NCBI RefSeq assembly: GCF_001039475.1
Contig: NZ_LELK01000015.1
Span: forward strand, 62,001 to 126,000
Direction of reading: 5' to 3'
Length of the DNA: 64,000 bases
From: Guptibacillus hwajinpoensis
Lineage (GTDB): Bacteria; Bacillota; Bacilli; Bacillales; Guptibacillaceae
Shown: positions 16,939 to 25,517 of the stretch, in pieces
Layout: the number at the start of each line of letters is the position of its first letter
Position numbering within the stretch: position 1 is the first letter of the stretch
Notes under the pieces: model-generated
What the model saw: the letters and a program-made list of their open reading frames with translations, nothing else
What the model was told of the DNA's origin: nothing
The model's database searches: none
Position numbers and translations under genes: made by a program

Positions 16939-17718
16939 GTGGAAATCTTACAAGAAATTCTTAACACATATGCCTCGTTCTTTGATTGGGAGATGTGGGG
17001 AGAAGTTTTAACTGACCCTGTTGCGTGGGGACTGATTGGTACGCTGATACTTTTAGAGGGCCTACTTTCAGCCGATAACGCACTGGTTCTTGCCGTTATG
17101 GTTAAACACCTGCCACCAGAAAAAAGAAGAAAAGCACTAACTTATGGATTATTTGGAGCTTATTTCTTCCGTTTCTTATTTATCGGAATTGGAATGTATT
17201 TGATTAAATTCTGGTGGATTAAGGTCTTTGGTGCAGCTTACCTTGCATTTATTGTTATTCAACACTTTAGAAGCAAAGGTGGAGACGAAAGCACAAGTGG
17301 CATGAAGAAAGATAGCTGGCTTGTTCGTACGTTCGGTATGTTCTGGGCAACTGTTATTTCAGTAGAACTAATGGATATTGCATTTTCAGCTGACAGTATA
17401 CTAGCTGCACTTGCGATTTCGGAACAGGTTTGGGTTCTAATACTTGGAGGTATGATTGGTATTCTCCTTATGAGAACAGTAGCGGGCGTCTTCCTTAAGC
17501 TAATTGAAAGAGTGCCTGAGATGGAGAATACAGCTTTCGTATTAATCGCGATTATCTCTCTAAAAATGTTCTTGAGCATATTCCATATCGAAATCCCACA
17601 CGTGGCGTTCTTTGGAATCATCGTAATTGCTTTCCTTGGAACTTTCGTTGTTCATTACTTTAACAACAGAAATCGTCCACTTACTGAAGAAACTGCGTCA
17701 GCTAAAGAGAACGAATAG
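16939..17718 (+). CDS. yceF: TerC-family membrane protein (YceF-like)
   Basis: Integral membrane protein of 259 residues, TerC family, with about seven to eight helices. The hallmark acidic residues are in EGLLSADNALVLAVMVKHLP (about residues 34-53) and SVELMDIAFSADSILAALAIS. The start is GTG, 8 nt after AGGAGGA. TerC proteins are implicated in manganese export and metallation of exoenzymes, and in tellurite resistance with TerD. A terminator-like hairpin follows, so the downstream biosynthetic genes may be expressed less or from their own promoter. Confidence 0.92.
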   Translation: MEILQEILNTYASFFDWEMWGEVLTDPVAWGLIGTLILLEGLLSADNALVLAVMVKHLPPEKRRKALTYGLFGAYFFRFLFIGIGMYLIKFWWIKVFGAAYLAFIVIQHFRSKGGDESTSGMKKDSWLVRTFGMFWATVISVELMDIAFSADSILAALAISEQVWVLILGGMIGILLMRTVAGVFLKLIERVPEMENTAFVLIAIISLKMFLSIFHIEIPHVAFFGIIVIAFLGTFVVHYFNNRNRPLTEETASAKENE

Positions 17719-17725
17719 CAAGATG

Positions 17726-17758
17726 AGGAGGAGACATAAGTGTTCTCCTTCTTTTTTT
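17726..17758 (+). terminator. Terminator-like hairpin after terC
   Basis: AGGAGGAGA pairs with TCTCCTTCT (one G-U pair) and is followed by seven T residues, 8 bases after the terC stop. It may act as an attenuator inside the larger ter locus. Confidence 0.7.
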
Positions 17759-17808
17759 ACGATAAAAATTCAAAAATGTACCGAAATAATGGGTAGGAGG
17801 TGACGAAA

Positions 17809-18999
17809 GTGCAATATTTTCAATATCTTTCTGATTCTGATAGAAGAAAGGTTTTCTTTAAAGAACCTTTTCCGATAACGAAATATGACGTTAAAGAGAA
17901 GCTAGCGTATGCGGTTGGTGCCGCTCTTTATATGCCTGCAATAAGAGAAGACATCGGTCGTTTAATTGTGAATCAGAAGTACAAAGAGGTTAGTACCATT
18001 GTTCTTGATCTTGAAGATGCGGTGGGGGATAACTACCTGGCTGAAGCGGTCGATCAAACAATTGTACATTTTGCGGAAATCGAACGTGGGTTAATAAAAG
18101 GGGAGACAACGTTAAGTGACTTACCCCTTATCTTTATTCGCGTTCGCTCAGCTAACCAGTTACTTGAAGTAGCAGAAAAACTCGGAACTTCTATCGAGCA
18201 TTTAACAGGTTTTGTATTCCCGAAAATTTCGTCATCTAATGTTGATTTATATTTCTCTGCTTTAGAGAAAGCTTCTATTAACGCTAGTACACGACTGTTT
18301 TGTATGCCTATTCTAGAATCACCAGAGCTTATGTATAAAGAAACGAGAACTAGTGAAATGCAATATTTATCTACGCTCTTTCAGAAATATGAATCTTCTA
18401 TTCTTAATGTGCGAATTGGAGCAACAGACCTTTGTGGACTGTACGGTATTCGTCGAAATGCTCAAACACCTATCTATGACATTTCTATTATGAGAGATTT
18501 CATCTCTGATGTTGTCAATTACTTCGGAAGGAACTTTGTCGTTTCTGGTCCAGTGTGGGAGTACTTCAATAGTAAAAAAGAAAGTTTACAGCATGATTTT
18601 TCAGAAGTGAATGAATACAATGCAGGGCTTCTAAATGAAACGCTACTTGATCTTTCAAATGGACTTACAGGTAAAACGGTTATTCATCCTTCACAAATTA
18701 AAGTGGTTCAAAGCGTTAATGTCGTTACGAAAGAAGAATACCTTGATGCAATGAGCATTATTGAGAACGCAAGTGGAGAAGTTGGCGTATTAAAGAGCGC
18801 TTCTTACAATAAAATGAATGAAATTAAACCGCACTATAAATGGGCGATGAAAATTCTAACCAAATCTGACATATACGGGGTGTATCATGAACAGTACAAT
18901 TTCCTCAAGATGCTTACCGACACAATACCATTTTCCCATTCTGTCGGAAATGAGCGTAAACCTGAACATTTCTCAAAACAAGTTAACCATCCCAGTTGA
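17809..18999 (+). CDS. HpcH/HpaI (CitE-like) lyase of the Ter biosynthetic module
   Basis: Protein of 396 residues in the HpcH/HpaI aldolase-citrate lyase beta superfamily, a TIM barrel that cleaves or forms C-C bonds with a divalent metal. Recognisable motifs are TIVLDLEDAVGDNY (metal-proximal), LIFIRVRSANQL, GFVFPKIS, LFCMPILESPE and VRIGATDLCGLYGIRR. The start is the GTG at 17809, 7 nt after AGGAGGT; an earlier GTG overlaps the ribosome site itself. It overlaps the next gene. CitE-like lyases are a standard part of the predicted Ter-linked pathway for a nucleoside-like compound. Confidence 0.87.
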   Translation: MQYFQYLSDSDRRKVFFKEPFPITKYDVKEKLAYAVGAALYMPAIREDIGRLIVNQKYKEVSTIVLDLEDAVGDNYLAEAVDQTIVHFAEIERGLIKGETTLSDLPLIFIRVRSANQLLEVAEKLGTSIEHLTGFVFPKISSSNVDLYFSALEKASINASTRLFCMPILESPELMYKETRTSEMQYLSTLFQKYESSILNVRIGATDLCGLYGIRRNAQTPIYDISIMRDFISDVVNYFGRNFVVSGPVWEYFNSKKESLQHDFSEVNEYNAGLLNETLLDLSNGLTGKTVIHPSQIKVVQSVNVVTKEEYLDAMSIIENASGEVGVLKSASYNKMNEIKPHYKWAMKILTKSDIYGVYHEQYNFLKMLTDTIPFSHSVGNERKPEHFSKQVNHPS

Positions 19000-20230
19000 C
19001 GAATTTTTTAGCATGGCAGCAAGGATTAATAAGAAGAGAGGTTTCTTGTTCGTTAGCAAAATGCTAGGAAAGCACATTCCAGTCGATCCTTATAAGCCTC
19101 TTTTAGCGTCTGGCCTGCTTGCCTTATCCTATTATGAGAGTTTAACAGACACATCACTAGACCATATAAAGAGTGTGACGAATGGCTTTCTATCTGATGA
19201 TCGAAAAGAACTTAGTCGTGCATATGACTTATTGAAGAGTAAACCTCTGAAGCTTCAAGAGGCACCTATAGTGATTGGATTTGCTGAGACAGCAACAGCG
19301 CTTGGACACGCTGTTTTTGATTGTTTTGATCAGGCCTACTATATTCATACGACTAGAGAAGCTGTTGACCAGCTAACTCCGGAATTTAATTTCAAAGAAG
19401 AACACTCACACGCTGTGGATCAGCGTTGTTATGCAGATGAGTCGATATTGCGACGGAACCATCCAATTCTTTTGGTAGATGATGAAATAACCACAGGAAG
19501 AACCTGTTTGAATATTATTAAAGAGCTCCACGCCAAATATCCTCGCAAACATTATTCCGTACTCTCCCTATTAGACTGGCGTTTAGAAGAGCATATGAAT
19601 CAGTACACCGCCTTGGAAAAAGAGCTAGGCATTACGATTACCGTTCATTCTCTACTAAAAGGGACCATTGAATTCAATGGCAAGCCACTTGAAGAGCCTC
19701 TTACTGAATTTCATTCTAGTACATCCGATCGTAGTGAGGTAGTTATAAAGAAGCACGATTTCTCCACCTACTTCGAACGATTACCAGGTTCTAGCTATCT
19801 ATCAAATAGCGGTCGCTTTGGTATTGATGAATCGGTTAGAGAGAAGATAGAGGAATCTTGTCAGAATGCATCGAATCAATTAAACAAAGAAGTTCTGGAC
19901 GGAAAGACGTTATGTCTTGGAACTGGAGAGTTTATGTATATACCAATGAAGATCGCTTCCTATCTGCAAGGAGACGTCTATTATCATTCAACAACAAGAA
20001 GTCCGGTGCAGCCTTTAGATTCAGAAGGGTATGCGATTCGTAGTGGATTTTCTTTTCCTAATCCTGAGGATCAGGAAGTACAGCATTATGTATACAACAT
20101 TCCAGTTGGAAAATACGATAGCGCCATTATCATGTTTGAAAAAGAAGTATCAGAAGAAGAGACTGAAGAACTGATCTCTATTATGGCTGAACAAGAGATT
20201 CATAAAGTTCATCTTATATCATGTTCGTGA
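18950..20230 (+). CDS. Phosphoribosyltransferase with TRSP domain (Ter module)
   Basis: Protein of 426 residues with an N-terminal phosphoribosyltransferase domain and a C-terminal TRSP domain. The PRPP-binding loop is PILLVDDEITTGRTCLNII at about residues 171-189. The C-terminal part contains SSYLSNSGRFG and LCLGTGEFMYIP followed by TTRSPVQP, the Thr-Arg-Ser-Pro signature. I chose the ATG at 18950 (MSVNLNISQNKLTIPVDEFF). The earlier ATG at 18887 would add 21 residues that look like out-of-frame translation of the upstream gene. The start overlaps the lyase gene by 50 nt and has no good ribosome site, so translational coupling is likely and the start is uncertain. Confidence 0.82.
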   Translation: MSVNLNISQNKLTIPVDEFFSMAARINKKRGFLFVSKMLGKHIPVDPYKPLLASGLLALSYYESLTDTSLDHIKSVTNGFLSDDRKELSRAYDLLKSKPLKLQEAPIVIGFAETATALGHAVFDCFDQAYYIHTTREAVDQLTPEFNFKEEHSHAVDQRCYADESILRRNHPILLVDDEITTGRTCLNIIKELHAKYPRKHYSVLSLLDWRLEEHMNQYTALEKELGITITVHSLLKGTIEFNGKPLEEPLTEFHSSTSDRSEVVIKKHDFSTYFERLPGSSYLSNSGRFGIDESVREKIEESCQNASNQLNKEVLDGKTLCLGTGEFMYIPMKIASYLQGDVYYHSTTRSPVQPLDSEGYAIRSGFSFPNPEDQEVQHYVYNIPVGKYDSAIIMFEKEVSEEETEELISIMAEQEIHKVHLISCS

Positions 20231-20247
20231 AGAAAGAGGTGGAAGTA

Positions 20248-21357
20248 TTGAATACACAAATAACGAAAATGGGAAGTTATGCTGACGAGGACGTTACGTT
20301 TCTTCTTAAAGATTTGTCAGATATCAGTATGGAAAAGAGCACAACGGAACGGGAACAGGCAATTCAGCAGGGAACACATTACTCTGAAATGCTACCAATT
20401 GAATACAAACCGACTGATGAATACATGTCGTTATTTTATCGCTCTCTAGAAGATACGAAACATAAAGTAGCTGTGGCGGTAGGTATTGTTGCTAAGCAAA
20501 TTATTGCAGAGAGAGGTTTCAACGTAGCTCTAGTATCACTTGCTCGTGCAGGAACACCAATCGGTGTATTGATTAAACGTTATATATCCTACAAGTATAA
20601 TAGAGAACTTCCTCACTATAGTATCTCTATTATTCGCGATAGAGGAATCGATGACCAAGCGCTCGATTACATTCGGACTACCCATCCTGAGCACGAAATT
20701 ACGTTTATCGATGGATGGACTGGGAAGGGAGCAATTACGAAAGAACTAACAAAATCTGTCTCTCGATACAATGAAACGAATGGAACGACTTTATCTAGTA
20801 AACTTGCTGTACTTGCAGATCCTGGAGACTGTTCAGAGTTGTATGGAACAAGAGAAGATTTTCTCATTCCAAGTGCTTGTTTGAATTCGACTGTTTCAGG
20901 CCTTGTGAGTCGAACGATTCTTAATTCGAAGTGGATTAACGAAGGCGATTTTCATGGAGGTAAATACTATTCTGAGCTTCTCTCAGAAGATGTTTCTAAT
21001 CTATATGTCGATACGATTTGTACTCAGTTTCCACTCATTGAGAGTGCCGTTGATGAAGGATTGTCAGATGTGATGAAAGAATCTCAAAAGCCTCAGTGGA
21101 AAGGTCTTACATCAATAGAAAACATTCAGCGTGACTACAATATGGACAATACAAATTTTATTAAGCCTGGTGTAGGGGAAACAACTCGTGTCTTATTGCG
21201 ACGCGTTCCGTGGAAAATACTTGTGCATCCAGATGCCGAAATGAATCTTGAGCATATTCTAGTTCTTGCAAGGGAACGTGGTGTTCCAATTGAGGAATAT
21301 ACGGACATGTCGTATTCATGTTGTGGTTTGATTCAACCATTGGAGAAGAAGACATGA
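20248..21357 (+). CDS. StiP-like protein with C-terminal PELOTA RNA-binding domain
   Basis: Protein of 369 residues. The start chosen is a TTG with GAGGTGG 6 nt upstream (MNTQITKMGSYADEDV), because the ATG at 20221 lies inside the previous gene. The body contains VALVSLARAGTPIGVLIKRY, FIDGWTGKGAITKEL and VLADPGDCSELYGTREDFLIP, matching the family annotated as cysteine protease StiP. The last 80 residues (RVPWKILVHPDAEMNLEHIL to YSCCGLIQPL) fit a PELOTA/L7Ae-like RNA-binding domain. It lies between the phosphoribosyltransferase and the HAD enzyme. Protease activity has not been shown for the family as far as I know. Confidence 0.8.
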   Translation: MNTQITKMGSYADEDVTFLLKDLSDISMEKSTTEREQAIQQGTHYSEMLPIEYKPTDEYMSLFYRSLEDTKHKVAVAVGIVAKQIIAERGFNVALVSLARAGTPIGVLIKRYISYKYNRELPHYSISIIRDRGIDDQALDYIRTTHPEHEITFIDGWTGKGAITKELTKSVSRYNETNGTTLSSKLAVLADPGDCSELYGTREDFLIPSACLNSTVSGLVSRTILNSKWINEGDFHGGKYYSELLSEDVSNLYVDTICTQFPLIESAVDEGLSDVMKESQKPQWKGLTSIENIQRDYNMDNTNFIKPGVGETTRVLLRRVPWKILVHPDAEMNLEHILVLARERGVPIEEYTDMSYSCCGLIQPLEKKT

Positions 21358-22148
21358 GAGCATTCGCAAGTGACTTAGATCGCACATTAATTTACTCTAG
21401 CAAAATGATGAATCAGTTCGGTGCAGAGGAGTTTCAATTAATTGAAACGCTCGAAGGAAAAGAAATATCCTATATATCGAACAAGACAAAAAATTTACTT
21501 CAAACAGTAAATAAGGAAATGCACTTCATTCCTGTTACGACGAGGACAATTGAACAATATCGTCGTATAACACTCTTTCAAAATGAAATTGTACCCCAAT
21601 ACGCGGTAACGAGTAATGGAGGCCATATTCTGAGAAATGGAATAGTACTGCAAGATTGGTCTGATCACATTAAACGTTCTTTAAAGGAATGTTTGCCTCT
21701 AGAACATTTTGTTCGTGAGCTCCAAACGCTTGTGCAGGGTAACTGGATTGAGCGAATAAAAGATGCCGATCATCTTTTTGTTTATTTAATCATTAAGCGA
21801 GACCAGGTGCTTGAAGAAGAAGTTAATCGTCTATTCAATTGGGCAAGAGAACAGGGGTGGCAGCCTAGTTTACAAGGGAGGAAGATGTATTTCATCCCTG
21901 CTCCTGTGAACAAATGGAAAGCGGTAGCCTATCTCAAGAAAGAATTAGGATTAACCTATATTCACACAGCAGGAGATTCTTTACTTGATTATGATTTGAT
22001 TCAAAATGGTGATGATGGCTATGCACCCGTTCATGGTGAGGTTTTAGAGACTTATCCCAATTTGCGTCGAACGAAACAAAGTGGCATGAAAGCTTCAGAA
22101 GAAATTATTGAGTCTATCCTAAGTCAATTAGCTTCGCATTCGACTTAA
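21354..22148 (+). CDS. HAD-superfamily hydrolase of the Ter module
   Basis: HAD phosphatase of 264 residues, Cof/sucrose-phosphatase type. Motif I is FASDLDRTLIYS (Asp nucleophile near residue 6), motif II is the Thr/Ser region around IPVTTRTIEQY and motif IV is HTAGDSLLDYDLI. The ATG overlaps the upstream stop codon as ATGA with GGAGAAG in front, so translation is coupled. It would remove a phosphate from the pathway product or an intermediate. A mobile element separates it from yceG. Confidence 0.87.
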   Translation: MRAFASDLDRTLIYSSKMMNQFGAEEFQLIETLEGKEISYISNKTKNLLQTVNKEMHFIPVTTRTIEQYRRITLFQNEIVPQYAVTSNGGHILRNGIVLQDWSDHIKRSLKECLPLEHFVRELQTLVQGNWIERIKDADHLFVYLIIKRDQVLEEEVNRLFNWAREQGWQPSLQGRKMYFIPAPVNKWKAVAYLKKELGLTYIHTAGDSLLDYDLIQNGDDGYAPVHGEVLETYPNLRRTKQSGMKASEEIIESILSQLASHST

Positions 22149-22153
22149 TAAAT

Positions 22154-22314
22154 GGCTCTTTTCTAAAAGATTGTTGCTTTTGAAAGGATTTTTTAAAAGA
22201 ACCTGACTTCGCTAATTAGAGCGGAAGAATACTCACCGCCCGCCCCGCGGAAAGCGAGCATTCTGTAGCGGAAATTGACATACTCTTTCAGCAACAATAT
22301 ATACGAAAAGAGCC
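22154..22314 (+). mobile_element. MITE-like element, family 1, copy A (between HAD and yceG)
   Basis: Terminal inverted repeats GGCTCTTTTC (22154-22163) and GAAAAGAGCC (22305-22314), extended by subterminal ATTGTTGCT and AGCAACAAT. Flanking 8-mers TAATAAAT and TAATCAAT are a 7/8 match, consistent with an old target duplication. The interior keeps a CTCACCGCCCGCCCCGCGG/AAAGCGAGC core shared with 61080-61220. It has no coding capacity. Confidence 0.8.
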
Positions 22315-22418
22315 TAATCAATAGAGTCAATATAGTAATCATGGAAGAATTAGTATGTTATTCTGAGTTGTAGAAGATGTTATATTTGTATTATTCAATA
22401 ACGGTATTGGGGGCAATA

Positions 22419-22469
22419 ATGTCACTCTGGTCGCCGGGAAGGAATGAGAAAGCGGGGAGAACATCATGA
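22419..22469 (+). CDS. Possible 16-codon leader peptide overlapping yceG start
   Basis: A short frame, ATG at 22419 with GGGGG 6 nt upstream, encodes MSLWSPGRNEKAGRTS. Its TGA overlaps the yceG ATG (ATGA). This could couple translation of yceG to that of the leader, but it may be chance. No comparative support is available here. Confidence 0.3.
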   Translation: MSLWSPGRNEKAGRTS

Positions 22470-24079
22470 ATCACTATGAACGAATTCTTATCAAGAATAC
22501 TTCATTAGATGATGAGAATTTAAATGAATTACTATTCAAGCCGTTTCCAGAACGGAATCCTTATGAGAACGGCAAAGAGTTAATCATTACTCAAGTAGCA
22601 GGGAAATTTCTAGGCAGCTTTTATGACGAGAATGAGTACTTCCTTCATTTGCATGATTTATATAAATCAGAGAAATTTCATGTGTTAAGTGAAGAATTAA
22701 ATAAAGTCATAACACCGGAACGACTTCAGGCAATCCAATCGATTCATTCGATAAATCAGAAGGAAAATGGACTGTCTGCTAATCGATTTGTAGCGTTTCT
22801 AGAAGGTGCTACACTTATTCCATCTCACCCAGATCAAGCAATGCACCGCCATATAAGAAAGTCCTTAATTACGATTCTTGAGTTATTTGAACAAAAGCAT
22901 GCAGGTGGGTTTAATCATCCTGATTTTCGTAGGGTGCTAGTTGATTTAATGAAATGGACGTGGAATCATCTTGATCCTTGGTTTAAGGAAGCAGATATCC
23001 AAACAGAAATGCCGGGGATTATCTGGTATGGAGAAGCATCTAAAAGTCAGCAGTACTTTCTTCTTTATTCAATCGTACTTGGTTGTGATGTGCTGTATTT
23101 TCATCCGGAAGGAATTGACTCACTTGCTGAAATTGATCCAGAAGAGCAATTTATCAAATCGAAAACCCTGCCATCAACGGTTGGGCTCGAACCTTTTCCT
23201 ATGGAAAAGCCAGAAAGACGTTCTACAGTAGCCTATCGTGCTACGAAAGAAATGGATACCGTACTTCACCACGAAGGATCACAGCTATTTAAACCGTGGC
23301 AATTACGAAACTACTCACCTAAATCAATAACGCTTAAGACAACATACGATGAGTTATTTTTGATTGCAAAAGAGAAGGCTTTCATCCGTCCTAACTTTAA
23401 GACAGAAAAAGGAACCGTTCATATTCCTTCTTTGTTTGCAAAAATCATGGGCGTTTCTGAGAATAGAAAAGAATACTGGAATCGTCTCCAGGATTTAAGT
23501 GATTCAAAATCCACTGTAATGATTAGACAATTTCCATTTACAACTGAAACAAGGGCTAATCAAAAATTCCATTACCAACATTCACTGAATCAGGATGGGG
23601 TACTTGATCCTGAACGAATGATGCAAGGGAACTGGTGGCAATATAAGCATTTGCCAATTGAAACGCAAAAAGCAATTGGACATGCTATCTCCAGAATGTG
23701 CGCTGCACCGAAGTTGTTCTCTGAAGGTTCAGAGAGAGAAGAGGATACGAAGCTGTATCTATTCTCACAGACAACTACTTTACCTGAGGAATTTGTGAAC
23801 TTGATGCAAACGTTTGATTATTCACAGGAAGTTCCGAAGGTGGTTCTCTACAATACAGAAATGAATGGCACTCTATCACGGTCAGATGCTGTCGTTTTGA
23901 ACTTATTAAATGAGTTTGGTCTCGATATTATTCTCTATAATCCACCGGGACATCAGTGTATTGAACGGTACATTGATTCTTCTTATTTTGATATTCACTG
24001 GCTTGAAGAAATGGCGTTTCGACAGGACTTTAAAGAGCCTTCGGTGTTTAGGAAGTTATTTAAATCTATTAAACTATAA
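22466..24079 (+). CDS. yceG: YceG-family protein of the Ter stress locus
   Basis: Protein of 537 residues of the YceG family found in Bacillus Ter loci. I see no membrane segment and no catalytic motif I can name. Recognisable are repeated N-terminal and C-terminal halves with similar phrases (NPYENGKELIITQVAGKFLG and PSLFAKIMGVSENRKEY; IWYGEASKSQQYFLLYSIVLGCDVLYFHPEG and LSRSDAVVLNLLNEFGLDIILYNPPG), which suggests an internal duplication. ATG is 7 nt after CGGGGAG. It lies directly upstream of telA, as in B. subtilis. Its role is unknown; it is thought to work with TelA. Confidence 0.85.
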   Translation: MNHYERILIKNTSLDDENLNELLFKPFPERNPYENGKELIITQVAGKFLGSFYDENEYFLHLHDLYKSEKFHVLSEELNKVITPERLQAIQSIHSINQKENGLSANRFVAFLEGATLIPSHPDQAMHRHIRKSLITILELFEQKHAGGFNHPDFRRVLVDLMKWTWNHLDPWFKEADIQTEMPGIIWYGEASKSQQYFLLYSIVLGCDVLYFHPEGIDSLAEIDPEEQFIKSKTLPSTVGLEPFPMEKPERRSTVAYRATKEMDTVLHHEGSQLFKPWQLRNYSPKSITLKTTYDELFLIAKEKAFIRPNFKTEKGTVHIPSLFAKIMGVSENRKEYWNRLQDLSDSKSTVMIRQFPFTTETRANQKFHYQHSLNQDGVLDPERMMQGNWWQYKHLPIETQKAIGHAISRMCAAPKLFSEGSEREEDTKLYLFSQTTTLPEEFVNLMQTFDYSQEVPKVVLYNTEMNGTLSRSDAVVLNLLNEFGLDIILYNPPGHQCIERYIDSSYFDIHWLEEMAFRQDFKEPSVFRKLFKSIKL

Positions 24080-24097
24080 TCAGGGGAGTGATCGGCC

Positions 24098-25189
24098 ATG
24101 ACGAATGAGACAGAATTAACAACACTAGATAAAAACGAAGAGATAACGGAAGCCAAGGCAGATGATATACGTCTTAAGCTTCGCGGTGAGCAAGAGGTTC
24201 AAAAGCTTGCTGGAGAAATTGATGTAAGGGACCAAATGGCACTTCTAGAATTTGGTAAAGAACCAGCTGTAGAAATCTCTCAGTTCTCAGATAAGATTCT
24301 ATCGATGATGCGCACAACGAGTGTAACCGACTCAGGTAACATGCTTAAGCAACTTGGTAAAATCATGGATCGTTTTGATAAAAAGGACTTTGAAGAACCG
24401 AAAACCGGTTTTCTGTCGAAATTTTTTAAAAAGGGCAATGATGTAGTTGAAAAGATTTTTGGTAAGTACCAAACTCTCGGCGGCGAGATTGAAAAAGTAC
24501 ATGTCGAAATATCTAAATATAAAGATGAGATGTCGCGATCGACCGTTACGCTGGATGAAATGTACCAGCATAACTTGAATTACTACGTAGAACTTGAAAA
24601 GTACGTCGTTGCAGGACAAATCAAACTTGAAGAGCTACAAGAAAAGGTGCCAGCCATTCAACAAAAAGTTAGCGCTGGAGATCAAATGGCACAAATGGAG
24701 TTGGATACGCTCAACAATGCCATTCAAACTCTTGAAGAAAGAATCTATGATCTTGAGATGGCGAGAATGGTTTCTATTCAAACAGCGCCACAAATTAGAC
24801 TGTTGCAACGAGGAAATACGAAGTTAATCGGTAAAATCAATTCAGCCTTTATTATTACGATCCCTGTTTTTAAAAACGGTGTTATTCAGGCTGTTACAGC
24901 AAAACGACAGAAGCTTGTGGCAGACTCAATGGATGAACTTGATCGTCGTACGAATGATATGCTGAAAAACAATGCCCAGAACATTTCCAATCAAAGTGTG
25001 GAAATTGCGAAGTTATCTGGTAGACCGAGTGTAAAAATCGAAACGATTGAAGAATCATGGAATACAATTGTGAAGGGAATGGAAGAGACCAGAGCAATTG
25101 AGGATGAGAACAAACGTCTTCGCGATGAAGGTACTAAACGTATCTTAGAGCTTCAAGATAATATGAAAAAGATTGGGAATCAATCGTAA
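24098..25189 (+). CDS. yceH: Toxic anion resistance protein TelA-family (YceH)
   Basis: Soluble, highly helical protein of 363 residues, TelA family. It contains extended coiled-coil stretches, the core EDPKTGFLSKFFKKG-like region (here EEPKTGFLSKFFKKGN, about residues 99-114) and the conserved MARMVSIQTAPQIRLLQRGNTKLIGKINSAF segment, which I cite only in part as QTAPQIRLLQ. It takes part in tellurite and cell-envelope stress resistance with TerD/TerC proteins. It lies 18 bp after yceG, has GGGGAGTG upstream of the ATG, and ends the locus before a strong terminator. Confidence 0.92.
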   Translation: MTNETELTTLDKNEEITEAKADDIRLKLRGEQEVQKLAGEIDVRDQMALLEFGKEPAVEISQFSDKILSMMRTTSVTDSGNMLKQLGKIMDRFDKKDFEEPKTGFLSKFFKKGNDVVEKIFGKYQTLGGEIEKVHVEISKYKDEMSRSTVTLDEMYQHNLNYYVELEKYVVAGQIKLEELQEKVPAIQQKVSAGDQMAQMELDTLNNAIQTLEERIYDLEMARMVSIQTAPQIRLLQRGNTKLIGKINSAFIITIPVFKNGVIQAVTAKRQKLVADSMDELDRRTNDMLKNNAQNISNQSVEIAKLSGRPSVKIETIEESWNTIVKGMEETRAIEDENKRLRDEGTKRILELQDNMKKIGNQS

Positions 25190-25196
25190 AATAATA

Positions 25197-25245
25197 AAGC
25201 ATAGAAAAAAGGATAGCGAGAAACGGCTATCCTTTTTCTATGCTT
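25197..25245. terminator. Strong bidirectional terminator after telA
   Basis: A roughly 20-bp stem (AAGCATAGAAAAA...GGATAGC with GCTATCC...TTTTTCTATGCTT) closes the ter operon. Its right arm overlaps the stop codon of the convergent csbD gene by two bases. Confidence 0.9.
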
Positions 25246-25423
25246 ACTTTTCTTCGTTAAGCTTTCCCTTGCGCTCTTGATATTCACCCTTTGATTTATC
25301 GCGCTTTGCTTCCTCTTGAAGGCGGCTATCATTCTTAGCATTGCCAACTTGGTCTTTCACTTCTCCCTTTGCCTTGGAAACGGCGCCTTTGACTTTATCA
25401 CTTAATCCTTTATTGTTACTCAT
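25244..25423 (-). CDS. CsbD-family general stress protein
   Basis: Small hydrophilic protein of 59 residues, below the size many gene callers report. It begins MSNNKGLSDKVKGAVSKAKG and contains EVKDQVGNAKNDSRLQEEAK, the typical CsbD pattern of K/G/E-rich repeats. The ATG at 25423 has AGGAG 10 nt upstream. In B. subtilis csbD is a SigB-dependent stress gene; no obvious SigB promoter was located here. It lies convergent to the ter operon and shares its terminator. Confidence 0.85.
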   Translation of the reverse strand: MSNNKGLSDKVKGAVSKAKGEVKDQVGNAKNDSRLQEEAKRDKSKGEYQERKGKLNEEK

Positions 25424-25461
25424 TTGGTAAACGCTCCTTTCCTGTATCTAATAAAAAAATA

Positions 25462-25503
25462 CCCCTTGAAGCAAGATGCCAAACGGCAATCTTCCTTAAG
25501 GGG
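25462..25503 (-). terminator. Terminator of the AGCS symporter gene
   Basis: CCCCTT...GCAAGATGCC pairs with GGCAATCTT...AAGGGG, and on the minus strand it is followed by TATTTTTTT. It lies between the symporter and csbD. Confidence 0.85.
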
Positions 25504-25517
25504 CGATAAATGGTAAA

